Assembly (NCBI RefSeq): GCF_018221465.1
Contig: NZ_JAAIKR010000001.1
Span: 124,001-188,000 of the forward strand
Length of the DNA stretch: 64,000 nucleotides
Direction of reading: 5' to 3'
Source of the DNA: Shewanella intestini
GTDB lineage: Bacteria > Pseudomonadota > Gammaproteobacteria > Enterobacterales > Shewanellaceae
The stretch's first letter is position 1. Every line of letters starts with the position of its first letter. This document shows positions 40,355-53,093 of this stretch, piece by piece. The notes under the pieces are model-generated. The model worked only from the letters and a program-made list of their open reading frames with translations. It was not told where the DNA came from and searched no databases. A program made the position numbers and the translations under genes.

Positions 40355-42565
40355 ATGGTATCGGTTCGCGAAGCGCACTTTAATACACTGCCCTTCCAAA
40401 TAGATGAGTGGGTGGCTCGTTATATTGAAGATAAAGACGAAGCGCAAAGTTTGCTGCGTCTTATTAACGAATTAGAGTCATTACCCGTTGCAGATAAAAC
40501 GGCTCATCAGCAGCTATTGCTTCGCGCTCGGGAAATGATAGAAATTCTTGCTCCACTTAATATGGATATTGAAACGCTACAAGCTGCAATTTTATTTGTG
40601 GTGCTAGATGCCGATATCATTAGTCTAGAGAAAATAGCAGAAAACTATGGTGCACCGTTAGCTAAATTAGTTTCTAGCGTAGTGACCATGGATGCCATCG
40701 GCGCATTAAAAGTCAATGGCCATTCTGCCCGCACGGGTGAGTCGCAGGTTGACAATATTCGTAAAATGCTGCTGGCAATGGTTGAAGATGTTCGCGCAGT
40801 AGTCATTAAGCTAGCAGAGCGCGTTTGTTTACTTCGTTTAGTAAAAAATGCCGACGAAGAAACACGAGTGTTATTAGCAAGAGAAATTGCAGATATTTAT
40901 GCGCCGTTAGCTAATCGCTTAGGTATCGGTCAATTAAAGTGGGAACTTGAAGATATCTCCTTTCGTTATCTGCACCCTAAAGTTTATAAAGATATTGCCA
41001 AACAGCTTGATGGCAAACGCTTAGACAGAGAAGTGTACATCGACAAATTTGTTTCAGACTTACAAGCGCGTTTAGATCACGACGGTATCTTAGCCAAAGT
41101 TTATGGTAGACCAAAGCACATCTACTCAATTTGGCGAAAAATGAAAGGTAAAGATCTAAAGTTTGATGAACTTTTTGATGTGCGTGCGGTAAGAATCGTT
41201 ACTGACCGCCTGCAAGACTGCTATGGTGCACTTGGTGTTGTGCATACTCTTTGGCATCATATTCCGCGCGAATTTGACGACTACGTTGCTAACCCCAAGC
41301 CTAACGGTTACCAGTCTATCCACACAGTTGTAGTCGGGCCTGAAGGCAAAACCGTTGAAATTCAAATTCGCACAGAAGCCATGCATCAAGATGCTGAGCT
41401 AGGCGTGGCAGCGCATTGGAAATACAAAGAAGGCACTAACACAGCCAAGCAAAGTGGCTACGAAGAGAAAATTAACTGGCTGCGTAAAATTTTACAATGG
41501 CAAGAAGATGTAGCTGAAAGCGGTAACCTTGTCGATGAAGTTCGCAGCCAAGTATTTGAAGATCGTGTGTATGTCTTTACCCCAAATGGTGAAGTGGTCG
41601 ATTTACCCCAAGGCTCAACCGTGCTCGATTTTGCTTATTATATTCACTCCCATGTTGGGCATAAATGTATTGGTGCAAAAGTGGACGGACGTATTGTGCC
41701 GTTTACTTATCAAGTTGAAACGGGTGAGCGTATTGAGATTATTACCTCTAAGCACCCAAATCCTAAACGTGATTGGCTCAATCCTAACTTGGGTTACATA
41801 AAGTCATCGCGCTCGCGTTCGAAAATACAACATTGGTTTAAACAACAAGACCGAGACAAGAATATTGCCGCGGGTAAAGAGATGCTAGATGCCGAGTTAT
41901 CTCGTATTGGCTTAAAAAGCAAAGATGCATTAATTGCCGTTGAGCGCTTCAATTTAATGACCATGGACGATATGTTAGCGGCTATTGGTGGTGGCGATTT
42001 ACGTTTGAATCAAGTGGTGAATTATACCGAGACTCAAATACGTCGTGAGCCTGAAAACGATGACGGATTGCTTGAAGAGATCATAAAAAAACCTTCAGCC
42101 AAACCGAAAAAAACAGGTTCTGGCCAAGTAGAAGTCAACGGTGTTGGTAATTTAATGAGCCACATAGCTAACTGTTGTCATCCAGTGCCTGGCGATGAAA
42201 TTTTTGGTTACATCACCATGGGACGCGGCATATCTGTGCACCGCAGTGATTGTGAGCAAGTGAAAGAGTTAATGCGTGCTCATCCTGAACGCAGCGTTGA
42301 TGTGGTTTGGGGGGAGAACTACTCTGGTGGTTATCGGATTAAAGTGGTTGTTGAAGCACATGATCGCAGCGGTCTATTGCGCGATGTCACTACAGTGTTA
42401 GCTGCTGAGAAGTCTAATGTGATGGCAATGAGTTCAACCTCAGATGTAAAAACGCAAACCGCAACAGTGAGCCTTGAATTAGAGCTGTATAACCTTGATG
42501 GTTTATCGCGCATATTGGCTAAGTTGATGCAAATTGAAGGGGTAGTGAAAGCAAGGCGCACTTAA
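40355..42565 (+). CDS. relA: GTP pyrophosphokinase RelA
   Basis: Ribosome-associated (p)ppGpp synthetase of the stringent response. 736 residues: a degenerate HD domain (ILFVVLDADIISLEK, with no HD pair), a synthetase domain with the RelA-type EFDD motif before NPKPNGYQSIHTVV, TGS (VYVFTPNGEVVDLPQGSTVL), a zinc-finger-like region (NCCHPVPGDEIFGY) and a C-terminal ACT. It has its own terminator. mazG follows, as in E. coli. Confidence 0.97.
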   Translation: MVSVREAHFNTLPFQIDEWVARYIEDKDEAQSLLRLINELESLPVADKTAHQQLLLRAREMIEILAPLNMDIETLQAAILFVVLDADIISLEKIAENYGAPLAKLVSSVVTMDAIGALKVNGHSARTGESQVDNIRKMLLAMVEDVRAVVIKLAERVCLLRLVKNADEETRVLLAREIADIYAPLANRLGIGQLKWELEDISFRYLHPKVYKDIAKQLDGKRLDREVYIDKFVSDLQARLDHDGILAKVYGRPKHIYSIWRKMKGKDLKFDELFDVRAVRIVTDRLQDCYGALGVVHTLWHHIPREFDDYVANPKPNGYQSIHTVVVGPEGKTVEIQIRTEAMHQDAELGVAAHWKYKEGTNTAKQSGYEEKINWLRKILQWQEDVAESGNLVDEVRSQVFEDRVYVFTPNGEVVDLPQGSTVLDFAYYIHSHVGHKCIGAKVDGRIVPFTYQVETGERIEIITSKHPNPKRDWLNPNLGYIKSSRSRSKIQHWFKQQDRDKNIAAGKEMLDAELSRIGLKSKDALIAVERFNLMTMDDMLAAIGGGDLRLNQVVNYTETQIRREPENDDGLLEEIIKKPSAKPKKTGSGQVEVNGVGNLMSHIANCCHPVPGDEIFGYITMGRGISVHRSDCEQVKELMRAHPERSVDVVWGENYSGGYRIKVVVEAHDRSGLLRDVTTVLAAEKSNVMAMSSTSDVKTQTATVSLELELYNLDGLSRILAKLMQIEGVVKARRT

Positions 42566-42591
42566 TTGCATAAGCGTTTTCTATTATTATC

Positions 42592-42625
42592 AAGGTGGTA
42601 ACCGTTAAGGTTTACCACCTTTTTA
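42592..42625 (+). terminator. Terminator after relA
   Basis: AAGGTGGTAAcC and GgTTTACCACCTT pair around a short loop, followed by TTTAT. Confidence 0.8.
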
Positions 42626-42703
42626 TTTGTTGATTAGTTAACATGCCCATTTCTACTGGTTGTTTTACGCCATTGTTATGTGATTATTTAAAGAGCCAAT
42701 ATT

Positions 42704-43537
42704 ATGCCAAACAACGCTGAGAGCAATGTCATTGCACCATTACTGAATATCATGGAAAAATTACGCGACCCACAAACGGGTTGCCCATGGGACAAGCAAC
42801 AAGATTTTGCATCTATTGTGCCTTTTACATTAGAAGAAGCCTACGAAGTCGCCGATGCCATTGAGCAAGCTGATTTTACTGCTTTGCCTGATGAGTTAGG
42901 CGACTTATTGTTTCAGGTTGTGTTTTATTGTCAGTTAGGTAAAGAGCAAGGCATGTTTGACTTTGCTGATGTGGTCACGCGGATTTGTAATAAATTAACT
43001 CGTCGTCATCCGCATGTGTTTGGCGAAAAAGTAACTGAGGCCAATGCGCTTCATACCGCCACATCAGTTAAACAAACATGGGATGAAATTAAACAATCTG
43101 AGCGGCAACAAAAACAGCAATTGTCGTTACTTGATGATATCCCTCAAGTGTTGCCAGCACTTAATCGTGCTATCAAGATTCAAAAACGGGTAGCAAAAGT
43201 CGGTTTTGATTGGCCTGAGCTTGGCCCAGTGGTTGCTAAAGTTCATGAGGAGATCGATGAAGTATTAGCAGAAGCACAATTTTTACAAGCCGAACCAGAG
43301 ATATATCAGCCTAAAGTGCTTGATGAAATGGGGGACTTGTTATTTGCAGTTGCTAACATGGCTAGACATTTAGGCGTGGATCCTGAGCAAGCGCTTAGAC
43401 AAGCTAACCAAAAATTTGAAACACGCTTTAAAGGTGTGGAACAATTGGCGCAGCAAAGCGGCGTGGCAATGCAAGATCATACATTGGCAGAGCTTGACCA
43501 ATATTGGGATCAAGTAAAAAAGCAGCAACGCCAATAA
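42704..43537 (+). CDS. mazG: Nucleoside triphosphate pyrophosphohydrolase MazG
   Basis: Hydrolyses NTPs to NMP and PPi; in E. coli it also lowers ppGpp. 277 residues with two MazG repeats, each with the metal-binding EExxE plus ExxD pattern: EEAYEVADAIE with DELGDLLFQVVFY, and KVHEEIDEVLAEA with DEMGDLLFAVANMARH. It lies downstream of relA, and both genes bear on nucleotide alarmone levels. Confidence 0.95.
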   Translation: MPNNAESNVIAPLLNIMEKLRDPQTGCPWDKQQDFASIVPFTLEEAYEVADAIEQADFTALPDELGDLLFQVVFYCQLGKEQGMFDFADVVTRICNKLTRRHPHVFGEKVTEANALHTATSVKQTWDEIKQSERQQKQQLSLLDDIPQVLPALNRAIKIQKRVAKVGFDWPELGPVVAKVHEEIDEVLAEAQFLQAEPEIYQPKVLDEMGDLLFAVANMARHLGVDPEQALRQANQKFETRFKGVEQLAQQSGVAMQDHTLAELDQYWDQVKKQQRQ

Positions 43538-43704
43538 AATCAAGCTTTCAAGGCGACTGAAGGGCAATTAAATCACCATAGGGATATTTAATTACCTTTA
43601 GTCGGTCAAATTTTATGTGTTTTCTAATTGTTGTCTAAGCTGTCATTTGGTAGAATGTCGCCCCGTCCTAGTGCTTTCTTACAAGCACGTATTTTCCAAC
43701 ATAA

Positions 43705-45360
<1,656 letters not shown>

Positions 45361-45367
45361 AAACATC

Positions 45368-45396
45368 AAGGCCGTGATGACATATCACGGCCTTTT
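45368..45396 (+). terminator. Terminator after pyrG
   Basis: AAGGCCGTGAT-GACAT-ATCACGGCCTTTTTT, an 11-bp GC-rich stem with a T run. Confidence 0.92.
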
Positions 45397-45443
45397 TTAT
45401 TGTTTTTTTTTGAACTTAAACAATATTGTTTGTTAAAAGTTAG

Positions 45444-45472
45444 TTGAAGCTTGTGACAATTAGTTTTATTCT
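45444..45472 (+). promoter_or_regulatory. Candidate eno promoter
   Basis: TTGAAG (45444-45449), a 17-bp spacer, then TATTCT (45467-45472). This would start transcription near 45479 and give an untranslated leader of about 135 nt containing the long hairpin. It is inferred from consensus only. Confidence 0.45.
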
Positions 45473-45496
45473 AATCGCATGGTTTTTTATTACAGA

Positions 45497-45587
45497 ATTG
45501 AAAGTTAAATACTAATTATCTTGCTGGATACGCATGATTAAGCGAGTAAATTAGTATTGATTTTTTATTTTGTATTTAACTTTCAAT
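45497..45587 (+). promoter_or_regulatory. Long structured element before eno
   Basis: ATTGAAAGTTAAATAC (45497-45512) is the exact complement of GTATTTAACTTTCAAT (45572-45587). Inside it, TACTAATT (45510-45517) pairs with AATTAGTA (45549-45556), and CTTGCT (45520-45525) pairs with AGCGAG (45541-45546) with one G-U. Together they give an extended hairpin with an AT-rich bulge on the 3' arm, ending 25 bp before the eno ATG. A regulatory leader or a cruciform is inferred. Confidence 0.55.
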
Positions 45588-45603
45588 ATTACTGAGTAAG
45601 TAA

Positions 45604-46914
<1,311 letters not shown>

Positions 46915-46930
46915 TTTTTTGCTAAAGCTT

Positions 46931-46960
46931 AAAAAGGCCACCATACGGTGGCCTTTTTTG
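46931..46960 (+). terminator. Terminator after eno
   Basis: AAAAAGGCCACC-ATAC-GGTGGCCTTTTTT, a perfect stem of about 12 bp with a T run. Confidence 0.92.
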
Positions 46961-47006
46961 TTGTACTATATTCCTACCTTTATCATCAGCCACTTTCTTC
47001 ATCATT

Positions 47007-47309
47007 ATGAAACGGATATTTGCCATACTTCTTGGTCTGCTAGCGGTTCTCCAATACCGCTTATGGTTAGGCGAAAACAACCTTTCTCAATATATGGTGT
47101 TAGAAACACATATTGCAGAACAGCAGCAAAGTAATGAAAAACTCATTGCGCGCAATCAAATCCTCAAGCAAGAAATCATTGATTTAAAAAGTGGTACTGA
47201 AGCCATTGAGGAACGTGCCCGTAACGAATTAGGCATGGTTAAAAAAGGGGAAACCTTTTATCGCGTGGTCGGAAATGATATCCGCCAAAGTAATCATTTC
47301 GGACAGTAA
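47007..47309 (+). CDS. ftsB: Cell division protein FtsB
   Basis: Small bitopic divisome protein that joins FtsL and FtsQ. 100 residues: a short cytoplasmic start, a TM helix at about 3-20, then a periplasmic coiled coil (about 30-70) and the conserved ERARNELGMVKKGETFYR. It starts the ftsB-ispD-ispF-truD-surE-pcm-nlpD-rpoS run. It is 5 bp before ispD. Confidence 0.95.
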   Translation: MKRIFAILLGLLAVLQYRLWLGENNLSQYMVLETHIAEQQQSNEKLIARNQILKQEIIDLKSGTEAIEERARNELGMVKKGETFYRVVGNDIRQSNHFGQ

Positions 47310-47314
47310 ACATT

Positions 47315-48004
47315 ATGAAGCAAGATATCATCGCCATTGTGCCTGCAGCGGGCATTGGTTCACGCATGAAAGCAGATAAGCCTAAGCAATATTTAATGCT
47401 GGGTAATCAACCCATTATTGCCCACACACTTGATTGCTTATTAACTCACCCAAAGATTCAAAAAGTGATTGTGGCTTTGCACCTCAAAGATGATTACTTT
47501 AGCCAACTTAAGCAAGCCAAACACCCGAAGTTATTGCAAGTTAACGGCGGTGATGAACGCGCTGATTCAGTATTAGCAGGGCTTAAACTGATATCTGGCA
47601 ACCAATGGGCGCTAGTACATGATGCGGCAAGGCCCTGTTTAACCCATCAAGATATCGACGCGTTAATTGCTTCGCAAATACAACATCCACAAGGGGCTAT
47701 TTTAGCCATGCCGGTTCGTGACACCATGAAGCGCAGCGATAAGCACGGCAATATCCTCGCAACGGTTGAACGAGAGCTGCTTTGGCATGCACTCACGCCG
47801 CAATTGTTTCGCGCTGATGAACTAAAAAATAATATCGAACAAGCTATTGCACAGGGCGTGGTGATTACCGATGAAGCCAGTGCAATGGAGTGGGCAGGTG
47901 TCACCCCTGGTTTGATTAATGGCCGTGCTGACAATATTAAAGTTACTCACCCAGATGATTTGGCGCTTGCTGCATTATTTTTATCTCATTCAATTGATAA
48001 ATAA
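47315..48004 (+). CDS. ispD: 2-C-methyl-D-erythritol 4-phosphate cytidylyltransferase
   Basis: Third step of the MEP isoprenoid pathway, adding CMP from CTP. 229 residues with the nucleotide-binding PAAGIGSRMKADKPKQYL and VHDAARPCLTHQDID motifs. It is next to ispF with a 9-bp gap, the usual pairing of pathway genes. Confidence 0.97.
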   Translation: MKQDIIAIVPAAGIGSRMKADKPKQYLMLGNQPIIAHTLDCLLTHPKIQKVIVALHLKDDYFSQLKQAKHPKLLQVNGGDERADSVLAGLKLISGNQWALVHDAARPCLTHQDIDALIASQIQHPQGAILAMPVRDTMKRSDKHGNILATVERELLWHALTPQLFRADELKNNIEQAIAQGVVITDEASAMEWAGVTPGLINGRADNIKVTHPDDLALAALFLSHSIDK

Positions 48005-48013
48005 GGAAAATGG

Positions 48014-48502
48014 ATGAACATTCGTATTGGTCATGGGTTTGACGTTCACAAATTTGGCGGTGATAAACCGTTAATTCTTGGTGGCGTTATTGTGCCGTAC
48101 TCTAGTGGCTTACTTGCTCATTCAGATGGTGACGTTGTGCTCCATGCCGTCTCTGACGCCGTATTAGGAGCAATGGCTTTGGGGGATATTGGTAAGCATT
48201 TCCCTGACACGGACCCTCAATTTTCAGGTGCAGATAGCCGGGTGTTATTACGCCATTGTTTTGGACTCGTGCAGCAACAAGGTTTTGCTATTGGCAATCT
48301 TGATGTCACCATTATCGCTCAAGCGCCTAAAATGCTGCCTCATATACAAGCGATGCGAGCATGCATTGCTGAAGACTTAGCGACAGAGATAAATAACGTT
48401 AATGTAAAAGCGACCACGACTGAAAAATTAGGATTTACTGGACGTAAAGAAGGGATCGCTGTTGAAGCGGTGGTATTACTTTCGTCTCAAGGCAAAAATT
48501 AA
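48014..48502 (+). CDS. ispF: 2-C-methyl-D-erythritol 2,4-cyclodiphosphate synthase
   Basis: Fifth step of the MEP pathway, cyclising with release of CMP. 162 residues with zinc ligands Asp8 and His10 in [11 protein letters not shown], the [14 protein letters not shown] segment including the third ligand, and [13 protein letters not shown] near the end. One base separates its stop from the truD start. Confidence 0.97.
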   Translation: MNIRIGHGFDVHKFGGDKPLILGGVIVPYSSGLLAHSDGDVVLHAVSDAVLGAMALGDIGKHFPDTDPQFSGADSRVLLRHCFGLVQQQGFAIGNLDVTIIAQAPKMLPHIQAMRACIAEDLATEINNVNVKATTTEKLGFTGRKEGIAVEAVVLLSSQGKN

Positions 48503-48503
48503 T

Positions 48504-49571
48504 ATGACAACACTGCATTATCTTCACCAAAAGCCAACATCCACAGCCGATATCCGCACTGAAAACAGTGATTTTATTGTTCAAGAAATTCTGCCTTTTT
48601 CACCCAGCGGTGAAGGTGAGCATCACTTGGTGCAGATTCAAAAATCGGGTTTAAATACTAACCAAGTCGTCGATATGTTGGCTAAATTTGCCAATGTACA
48701 TCCTAAAGAGGTGACTTATGCAGGCCAAAAAGATAAAAATGCCTTAACAGAACAATGGTTTGGAATTCGTATTCCTGGTAAAGACACGCCGAAGTGGGAA
48801 AAGCTCAATCAAGACAATTTAACAGTACTGCAAAGCAGTCGGCACAGTAAAAAGCTCAGAATTGGCGCTTTATTAGGGAATCGGTTCCAATTAACCTTGC
48901 GTAATGTATCTGATATTGCAGAACTAGAGCAACGTTTGGCTTTAATTGCTAAGAGTGGCGTGCCTAACTATTTTGGCGAGCAACGTTTTGGCCATCAAGG
49001 TAAAAATTTAACTCTTGGACGTAATATGTTAAGCGGTGGCCGTAAGGTTAAGGACCGTAAAAAACGCAGTTTGTTCTTGTCTGCAGTTCGTTCTAATGTG
49101 TTCAACCTAGTGACATCGCATCGTCTTGCACAATACTCAACACAAATGCTTGCAGGTGATTGCGTGATGCTGGCCGGCAGTAAAAGTTTCTTTGTAGTTG
49201 AACAATGGGATGAAACGGCAACAACACGGCTAACTACAAAAGACATTCAACTTTCAGCACCATTATGGGGGCGAGGTGAAGCACTTGCGAAAGCTAAGGC
49301 GGCAGAAGTTGAACTTGAAGCGTTACAAGGATGCGAACAAGACTTAAATGGGCTGGAACAAGCAGGATTAAATCAAGAACGTCGGACATTATTGTTAGAA
49401 CCGCAAGGCTTAAAGTGGCAAGCCGACAATAATACCTTAGTACTTGAATTTATCTTACCCGCGGGCAGCTACGCTACCTCAATTTTACGCGAATTAGTTG
49501 ATTATCAAGATGTTCAATTAGTGAAGTGGCAGCAAATGGTGGCTGAGCAGCAGGAGAACCGCGTTGATTAA
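48504..49571 (+). CDS. truD: tRNA pseudouridine-13 synthase TruD
   Basis: Makes pseudouridine 13 in tRNA-Glu. 355 residues. The catalytic aspartate lies in [18 protein letters not shown], with the TruD-specific [15 protein letters not shown] further on. The frame extends upstream to 48462 within ispF, but ATG at 48504 ([14 protein letters not shown]) is the natural start. The last 8 bp overlap surE. Confidence 0.96.
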   Translation: MTTLHYLHQKPTSTADIRTENSDFIVQEILPFSPSGEGEHHLVQIQKSGLNTNQVVDMLAKFANVHPKEVTYAGQKDKNALTEQWFGIRIPGKDTPKWEKLNQDNLTVLQSSRHSKKLRIGALLGNRFQLTLRNVSDIAELEQRLALIAKSGVPNYFGEQRFGHQGKNLTLGRNMLSGGRKVKDRKKRSLFLSAVRSNVFNLVTSHRLAQYSTQMLAGDCVMLAGSKSFFVVEQWDETATTRLTTKDIQLSAPLWGRGEALAKAKAAEVELEALQGCEQDLNGLEQAGLNQERRTLLLEPQGLKWQADNNTLVLEFILPAGSYATSILRELVDYQDVQLVKWQQMVAEQQENRVD

Positions 49572-50313
49572 TATACTGATTAGTAATGATGATGGCGTAT
49601 ATGCGCCCGGCATTATTGCGCTGACTCAAGCTTTAAGTGAATTTGCTCAGGTTACCACTGTTGCTCCTGATCGTAACTGCTCAGGAGCTAGTAACTCTTT
49701 AACCTTGACTAACCCATTAAGAATTAATAGCTTAGATAATGGTTTTATTGCAGTTAATGGTACGCCAACCGATTGTGTCCACCTAGCGATTAGAGAGTTA
49801 TGCCACGCTGAACCTGAGATTGTTGTTTCAGGGATTAATGCTGGTGCGAATATGGGAGATGACACCTTGTATTCAGGCACGATTGCAGCGGCAATGGAAG
49901 GACGCTTTTTAGGGTTACCAGCCATTGCAATTTCATTGGTGGGTAAAGAGTGTCTTCATTATCAAAGTGCAGCTCATTTTGCCTGTAAAATTGTAAAAGG
50001 TTTATTGAAAAACCCGATTAGTAAAGACCAAATATTGAATGTCAATGTACCCGATTTACCTATTGACAGCATAAAAGGAATTCAGGTGACACGTTTAGGT
50101 TCACGACATAAAGCGGAAGATATGATTAAAACGCAAGATCCCGCCGGGCGTGACATTTATTGGCTTGGTCCTGTTGGGGCAGAGCAAGACTGCGGCCCCG
50201 GTACAGATTTTTGTGCAATATCAGAAGGCTATATTTCAATTACGCCCCTTACCGTTGATTTTACTGCCTATAAGCAGATTGACCATTTAGCTAATTGGGT
50301 AACAAATTTATGA
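49564..50313 (+). CDS. surE: 5'/3'-nucleotidase SurE
   Basis: Metal-dependent survival protein phosphatase acting on nucleoside monophosphates and exopolyphosphate. 249 residues; [16 protein letters not shown] holds the DD metal ligands, with [14 protein letters not shown] and [19 protein letters not shown] following. The start is TTG at 49564, supported by CAGGAGAACC upstream and by the overlap with the truD end. Its TGA overlaps the pcm ATG. Confidence 0.96.
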   Translation: MINILISNDDGVYAPGIIALTQALSEFAQVTTVAPDRNCSGASNSLTLTNPLRINSLDNGFIAVNGTPTDCVHLAIRELCHAEPEIVVSGINAGANMGDDTLYSGTIAAAMEGRFLGLPAIAISLVGKECLHYQSAAHFACKIVKGLLKNPISKDQILNVNVPDLPIDSIKGIQVTRLGSRHKAEDMIKTQDPAGRDIYWLGPVGAEQDCGPGTDFCAISEGYISITPLTVDFTAYKQIDHLANWVTNL

Positions 50314-50945
50314 TGTTAGCCGCTTCAACATGTGCAGCTAATTTAGCTAAAAAATTAGCTGCAACGGGCATAACAGATACTGAAGTGTTAAGCGCAGTTA
50401 CTAATACTCCGCGAGAGTTATTCCTTGATGGCGCTTTAACTCATAAAGCTTACGAGAATACCGCCTTACCCATCGGTCAAGGGCAAACCATTTCACAGCC
50501 GTATATTGTGGCAAAAATGACTGAGTTACTGAAACAGTCAGCCCCTAAAACAGTACTTGAAATTGGTACTGGCTCTGGTTATCAAGCGGCTATCTTAGCG
50601 CAATTATTTCCCACGTTATGTACCATCGAACGAATTAAATCATTGCAAATACAAGCTCGGCAACGATTAAAGAGGCTCGATCTTCATAATGTATCTTTTA
50701 AATACGGTGATGGTTGGAAAGGTTGGAGCAATCGCGCACCGTTTGATGGCATTATGGTGACAGCGGCGGCAGAAACAATTCCCCAAGCGTTGCTAGAACA
50801 ACTGTCTGACGGTGGCGTGCTGATTATCCCTGTCGGTGAAGCGAATCAACAATTATTAAAAATCACTCGTCAAGGTGATAAGTATCATTCGCAAAAGGTT
50901 GAAGCCGTTAAATTTGTACCACTTGTTAATGGTGATTTAGCTTAA
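50310..50945 (+). CDS. pcm: Protein-L-isoaspartate O-methyltransferase
   Basis: Repairs isoaspartyl residues in aged proteins with SAM. 211 residues from ATG 50310, which overlaps the surE stop (ATGA). [19 protein letters not shown] and the SAM motif [18 protein letters not shown] are diagnostic. The order surE-pcm-nlpD-rpoS is the conserved stationary-phase cluster. Confidence 0.96.
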   Translation: MMLAASTCAANLAKKLAATGITDTEVLSAVTNTPRELFLDGALTHKAYENTALPIGQGQTISQPYIVAKMTELLKQSAPKTVLEIGTGSGYQAAILAQLFPTLCTIERIKSLQIQARQRLKRLDLHNVSFKYGDGWKGWSNRAPFDGIMVTAAAETIPQALLEQLSDGGVLIIPVGEANQQLLKITRQGDKYHSQKVEAVKFVPLVNGDLA

Positions 50946-50971
50946 TTTTTGAGCCTAACTGGAAGGAATAA

Positions 50972-51895
50972 ATGTTTAAATACGCTATTGGCTGTGGAGC
51001 AACTTTATTATGTAGCTTAGTGATTGCTGGTTGCAGTTTTCAATCGTATCAAGCGGCTCCAGTTGTCAGTATTGCCAATCAAGAATCGCAACCTCGTTAT
51101 GATAAAGGCTCGCTAACGAGTGACTGGTATCGAGTGAAAAAAGGTGACACACTCTATTCGATTTCTTGGGGAGCAGGAAAAGATTTTATCTACCTTGCCA
51201 AACGTAATAATCTGCGTGAACCGTACACTATTTATCCTGGTCAAATTCTCGGTTTAACCCCTCGTAAGACAGCTCCTACCAGTACTAAAAAAACAAACAA
51301 TGTAGTAACGGCAAAGGCTGGCAAGCCAACCTATACGACAAATAAAATCGATAAAAACTTTACAAAACAACCGGTAAAAGTAAAAAATCAATCATCCGTT
51401 ACAGCAAATAATCGTACAAAAAAAGAACTTGATAACAATGTAAAGTCTGCGTACTCTGTAACAACTACCCAACAAAAAGTTAACCAAACTGTAGGGCAAC
51501 CAATTTCAACTTTGCCTAATAATGTTGCAAAGTGGTTGTGGCCAGTCAAAGGCAGAGTCATTGGACGATTTTCTGCTAATGAACAAGGCAATCAGGGGAT
51601 TAAGATTGCTGGTAAGCGTGGAGATATCATAAAAGCCGCAGCAGATGGTCGAGTGGTATATGCAGGGAATGCCTTGCGAGGGTACGGTAACTTAGTGATC
51701 ATTAAACATAATGATGATTATTTAAGTGCTTATGCTCATGCAGACAAAATAATGGTTAAAGAAAAGCAATATGTTAATGCAGGTCAAACAGTTGCATTAA
51801 TGGGCAGTACAGGCGCCAATAAAGTGATGCTTCATTTTGAAATACGCTTTCATGGCAAATCAGTCAACCCATTAAAATATCTACCTAAACAGTAA
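50972..51895 (+). CDS. nlpD: Lipoprotein NlpD, divisome amidase activator
   Basis: Outer-membrane lipoprotein that activates AmiC during cell separation. The lipobox ends LVIAGC with Cys21. One LysM lies at about 53-95 (YRVKKGDTLYSISWGAGK), then a Lys/Thr-rich linker, then a LytM/M23 domain at about 190-305. That domain lacks the zinc HxxxD/HxH ligands (reads IKHNDDYLSAYAHADK and LHFEIRF), as expected for NlpD. It is upstream of rpoS; in relatives the main rpoS promoter lies inside nlpD. Confidence 0.95.
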   Translation: MFKYAIGCGATLLCSLVIAGCSFQSYQAAPVVSIANQESQPRYDKGSLTSDWYRVKKGDTLYSISWGAGKDFIYLAKRNNLREPYTIYPGQILGLTPRKTAPTSTKKTNNVVTAKAGKPTYTTNKIDKNFTKQPVKVKNQSSVTANNRTKKELDNNVKSAYSVTTTQQKVNQTVGQPISTLPNNVAKWLWPVKGRVIGRFSANEQGNQGIKIAGKRGDIIKAAADGRVVYAGNALRGYGNLVIIKHNDDYLSAYAHADKIMVKEKQYVNAGQTVALMGSTGANKVMLHFEIRFHGKSVNPLKYLPKQ

Positions 51896-51972
51896 TCGTT
51901 TAGCAACAAAAATATTGGAGGATAAGAACGTGCGGTAGATTAAATATCACAAACTAGGTTTGGGAGAGCACT

Positions 51973-52950
51973 ATGAGCCGAAAAAATAACGCTGCGACAG
52001 CAGAACATCTTATCGATTTAGCTAAAGAACCACAGACTGAAGTTGCTACAACAGGTAGCGGTCTTGTTCAACAACTTGATATTGAGGAAAAAGTCCAAGA
52101 TGACTTACAAAAAAACCTCGATGCCACTCAACTTTATTTAGGTGAAATTGGCTTTTCTCCGTTGCTAACAGCGGAAGAAGAAGTTTTCTTTTCACGTAAA
52201 TCCCTCAAAGGTTGCGCAAAATCTCGCAATCGTATGATCGAAAGTAATCTTAGACTCGTGGTAAAAATTGCCCGTCGATACAATAATCGTGGATTAGCGT
52301 TATTGGACCTGATTGAAGAGGGAAATTTAGGCCTTATTCGTGCTGTTGAGAAGTTTGATCCCGAGCGTGGTTTTCGGTTTTCTACATACGCAACATGGTG
52401 GATCCGTCAAACAATTGAACGTGCCATTATGAATCAAACTCGCACCATTAGATTACCTATTCATGTTGTTAAAGAGCTAAATGTTTATTTACGTACAGCG
52501 CGCCAACTGGCACAAAAACTCGACCACGAACCTACAGCTGAAGAAATTGCTGAGACATTAGATGTGTCTACGGGAGATGTGAGTCGTATGCTCAAACTTA
52601 ATGAGCGCATTACGTCTGTTGATACTCCATTGGGCGGTGAAGACAATGATAAAGCTTTGTTAGATGTCATTGCTGATGACGATAAAGTAGGCCCAGATTA
52701 TCGGGTACAAGATGAAGATTTGTCTAAATCAATTGTCAGCTGGCTAAATGAATTAAATACAAAGCAGCGTGAAGTGCTCGCTCGCCGATTTGGTTTGTTA
52801 GGCTATGAACCTTCAACGCTTGAAAACGTCGGTGCTGAAATTGGTTTAACACGTGAACGTGTACGCCAGATTCAAGTTGAAGCTCTGAAGCGTTTAAAAG
52901 ATTTATTAGCTGCGCAAGGATTATCCGTTGAGGCGTTATTTAGAGAATAA
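51973..52950 (+). CDS. rpoS: RNA polymerase sigma factor RpoS
   Basis: Stationary-phase and general-stress sigma factor. 325 residues: region 1.2 ([19 protein letters not shown]), region 2 ([20 protein letters not shown], then [17 protein letters not shown]), region 3 and region 4 ([20 protein letters not shown]). GGGAG precedes the ATG. It sits at the end of the surE-pcm-nlpD run and is convergent with mutS across a bidirectional terminator. Confidence 0.98.
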   Translation: MSRKNNAATAEHLIDLAKEPQTEVATTGSGLVQQLDIEEKVQDDLQKNLDATQLYLGEIGFSPLLTAEEEVFFSRKSLKGCAKSRNRMIESNLRLVVKIARRYNNRGLALLDLIEEGNLGLIRAVEKFDPERGFRFSTYATWWIRQTIERAIMNQTRTIRLPIHVVKELNVYLRTARQLAQKLDHEPTAEEIAETLDVSTGDVSRMLKLNERITSVDTPLGGEDNDKALLDVIADDDKVGPDYRVQDEDLSKSIVSWLNELNTKQREVLARRFGLLGYEPSTLENVGAEIGLTRERVRQIQVEALKRLKDLLAAQGLSVEALFRE

Positions 52951-53007
52951 TTGGCGTTATTTGCAACGACTAGGGAGCTTTTCTGGGTCATTCACCAATA
53001 AGTAAAT

Positions 53008-53038
53008 AAAAATGAGCACATATTGTGCTCATTTTTAT
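53008..53038. terminator. Bidirectional terminator between rpoS and mutS
   Basis: AAAAATGAGCACA-TAT-TGTGCTCATTTTT, a 13-bp perfect stem with A and T runs on both sides, placed between convergent genes. Confidence 0.9.
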
Positions 53039-53093
53039 TGTGGGGCTTTTAAGTATTCGTTTATAGCACTATCTCAACATTAATTTGCTTGGA

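Noticed and set aside
40355-40900. Bifunctional SpoT-like hydrolase activity in RelA
   Set aside because: The HD motif is absent and the synthetase carries the EFDD motif of monofunctional RelA.
51540-51890. Active M23 peptidase in NlpD
   Set aside because: The zinc ligands of active LytM enzymes are replaced, as in other NlpD proteins, so it is called an amidase activator.
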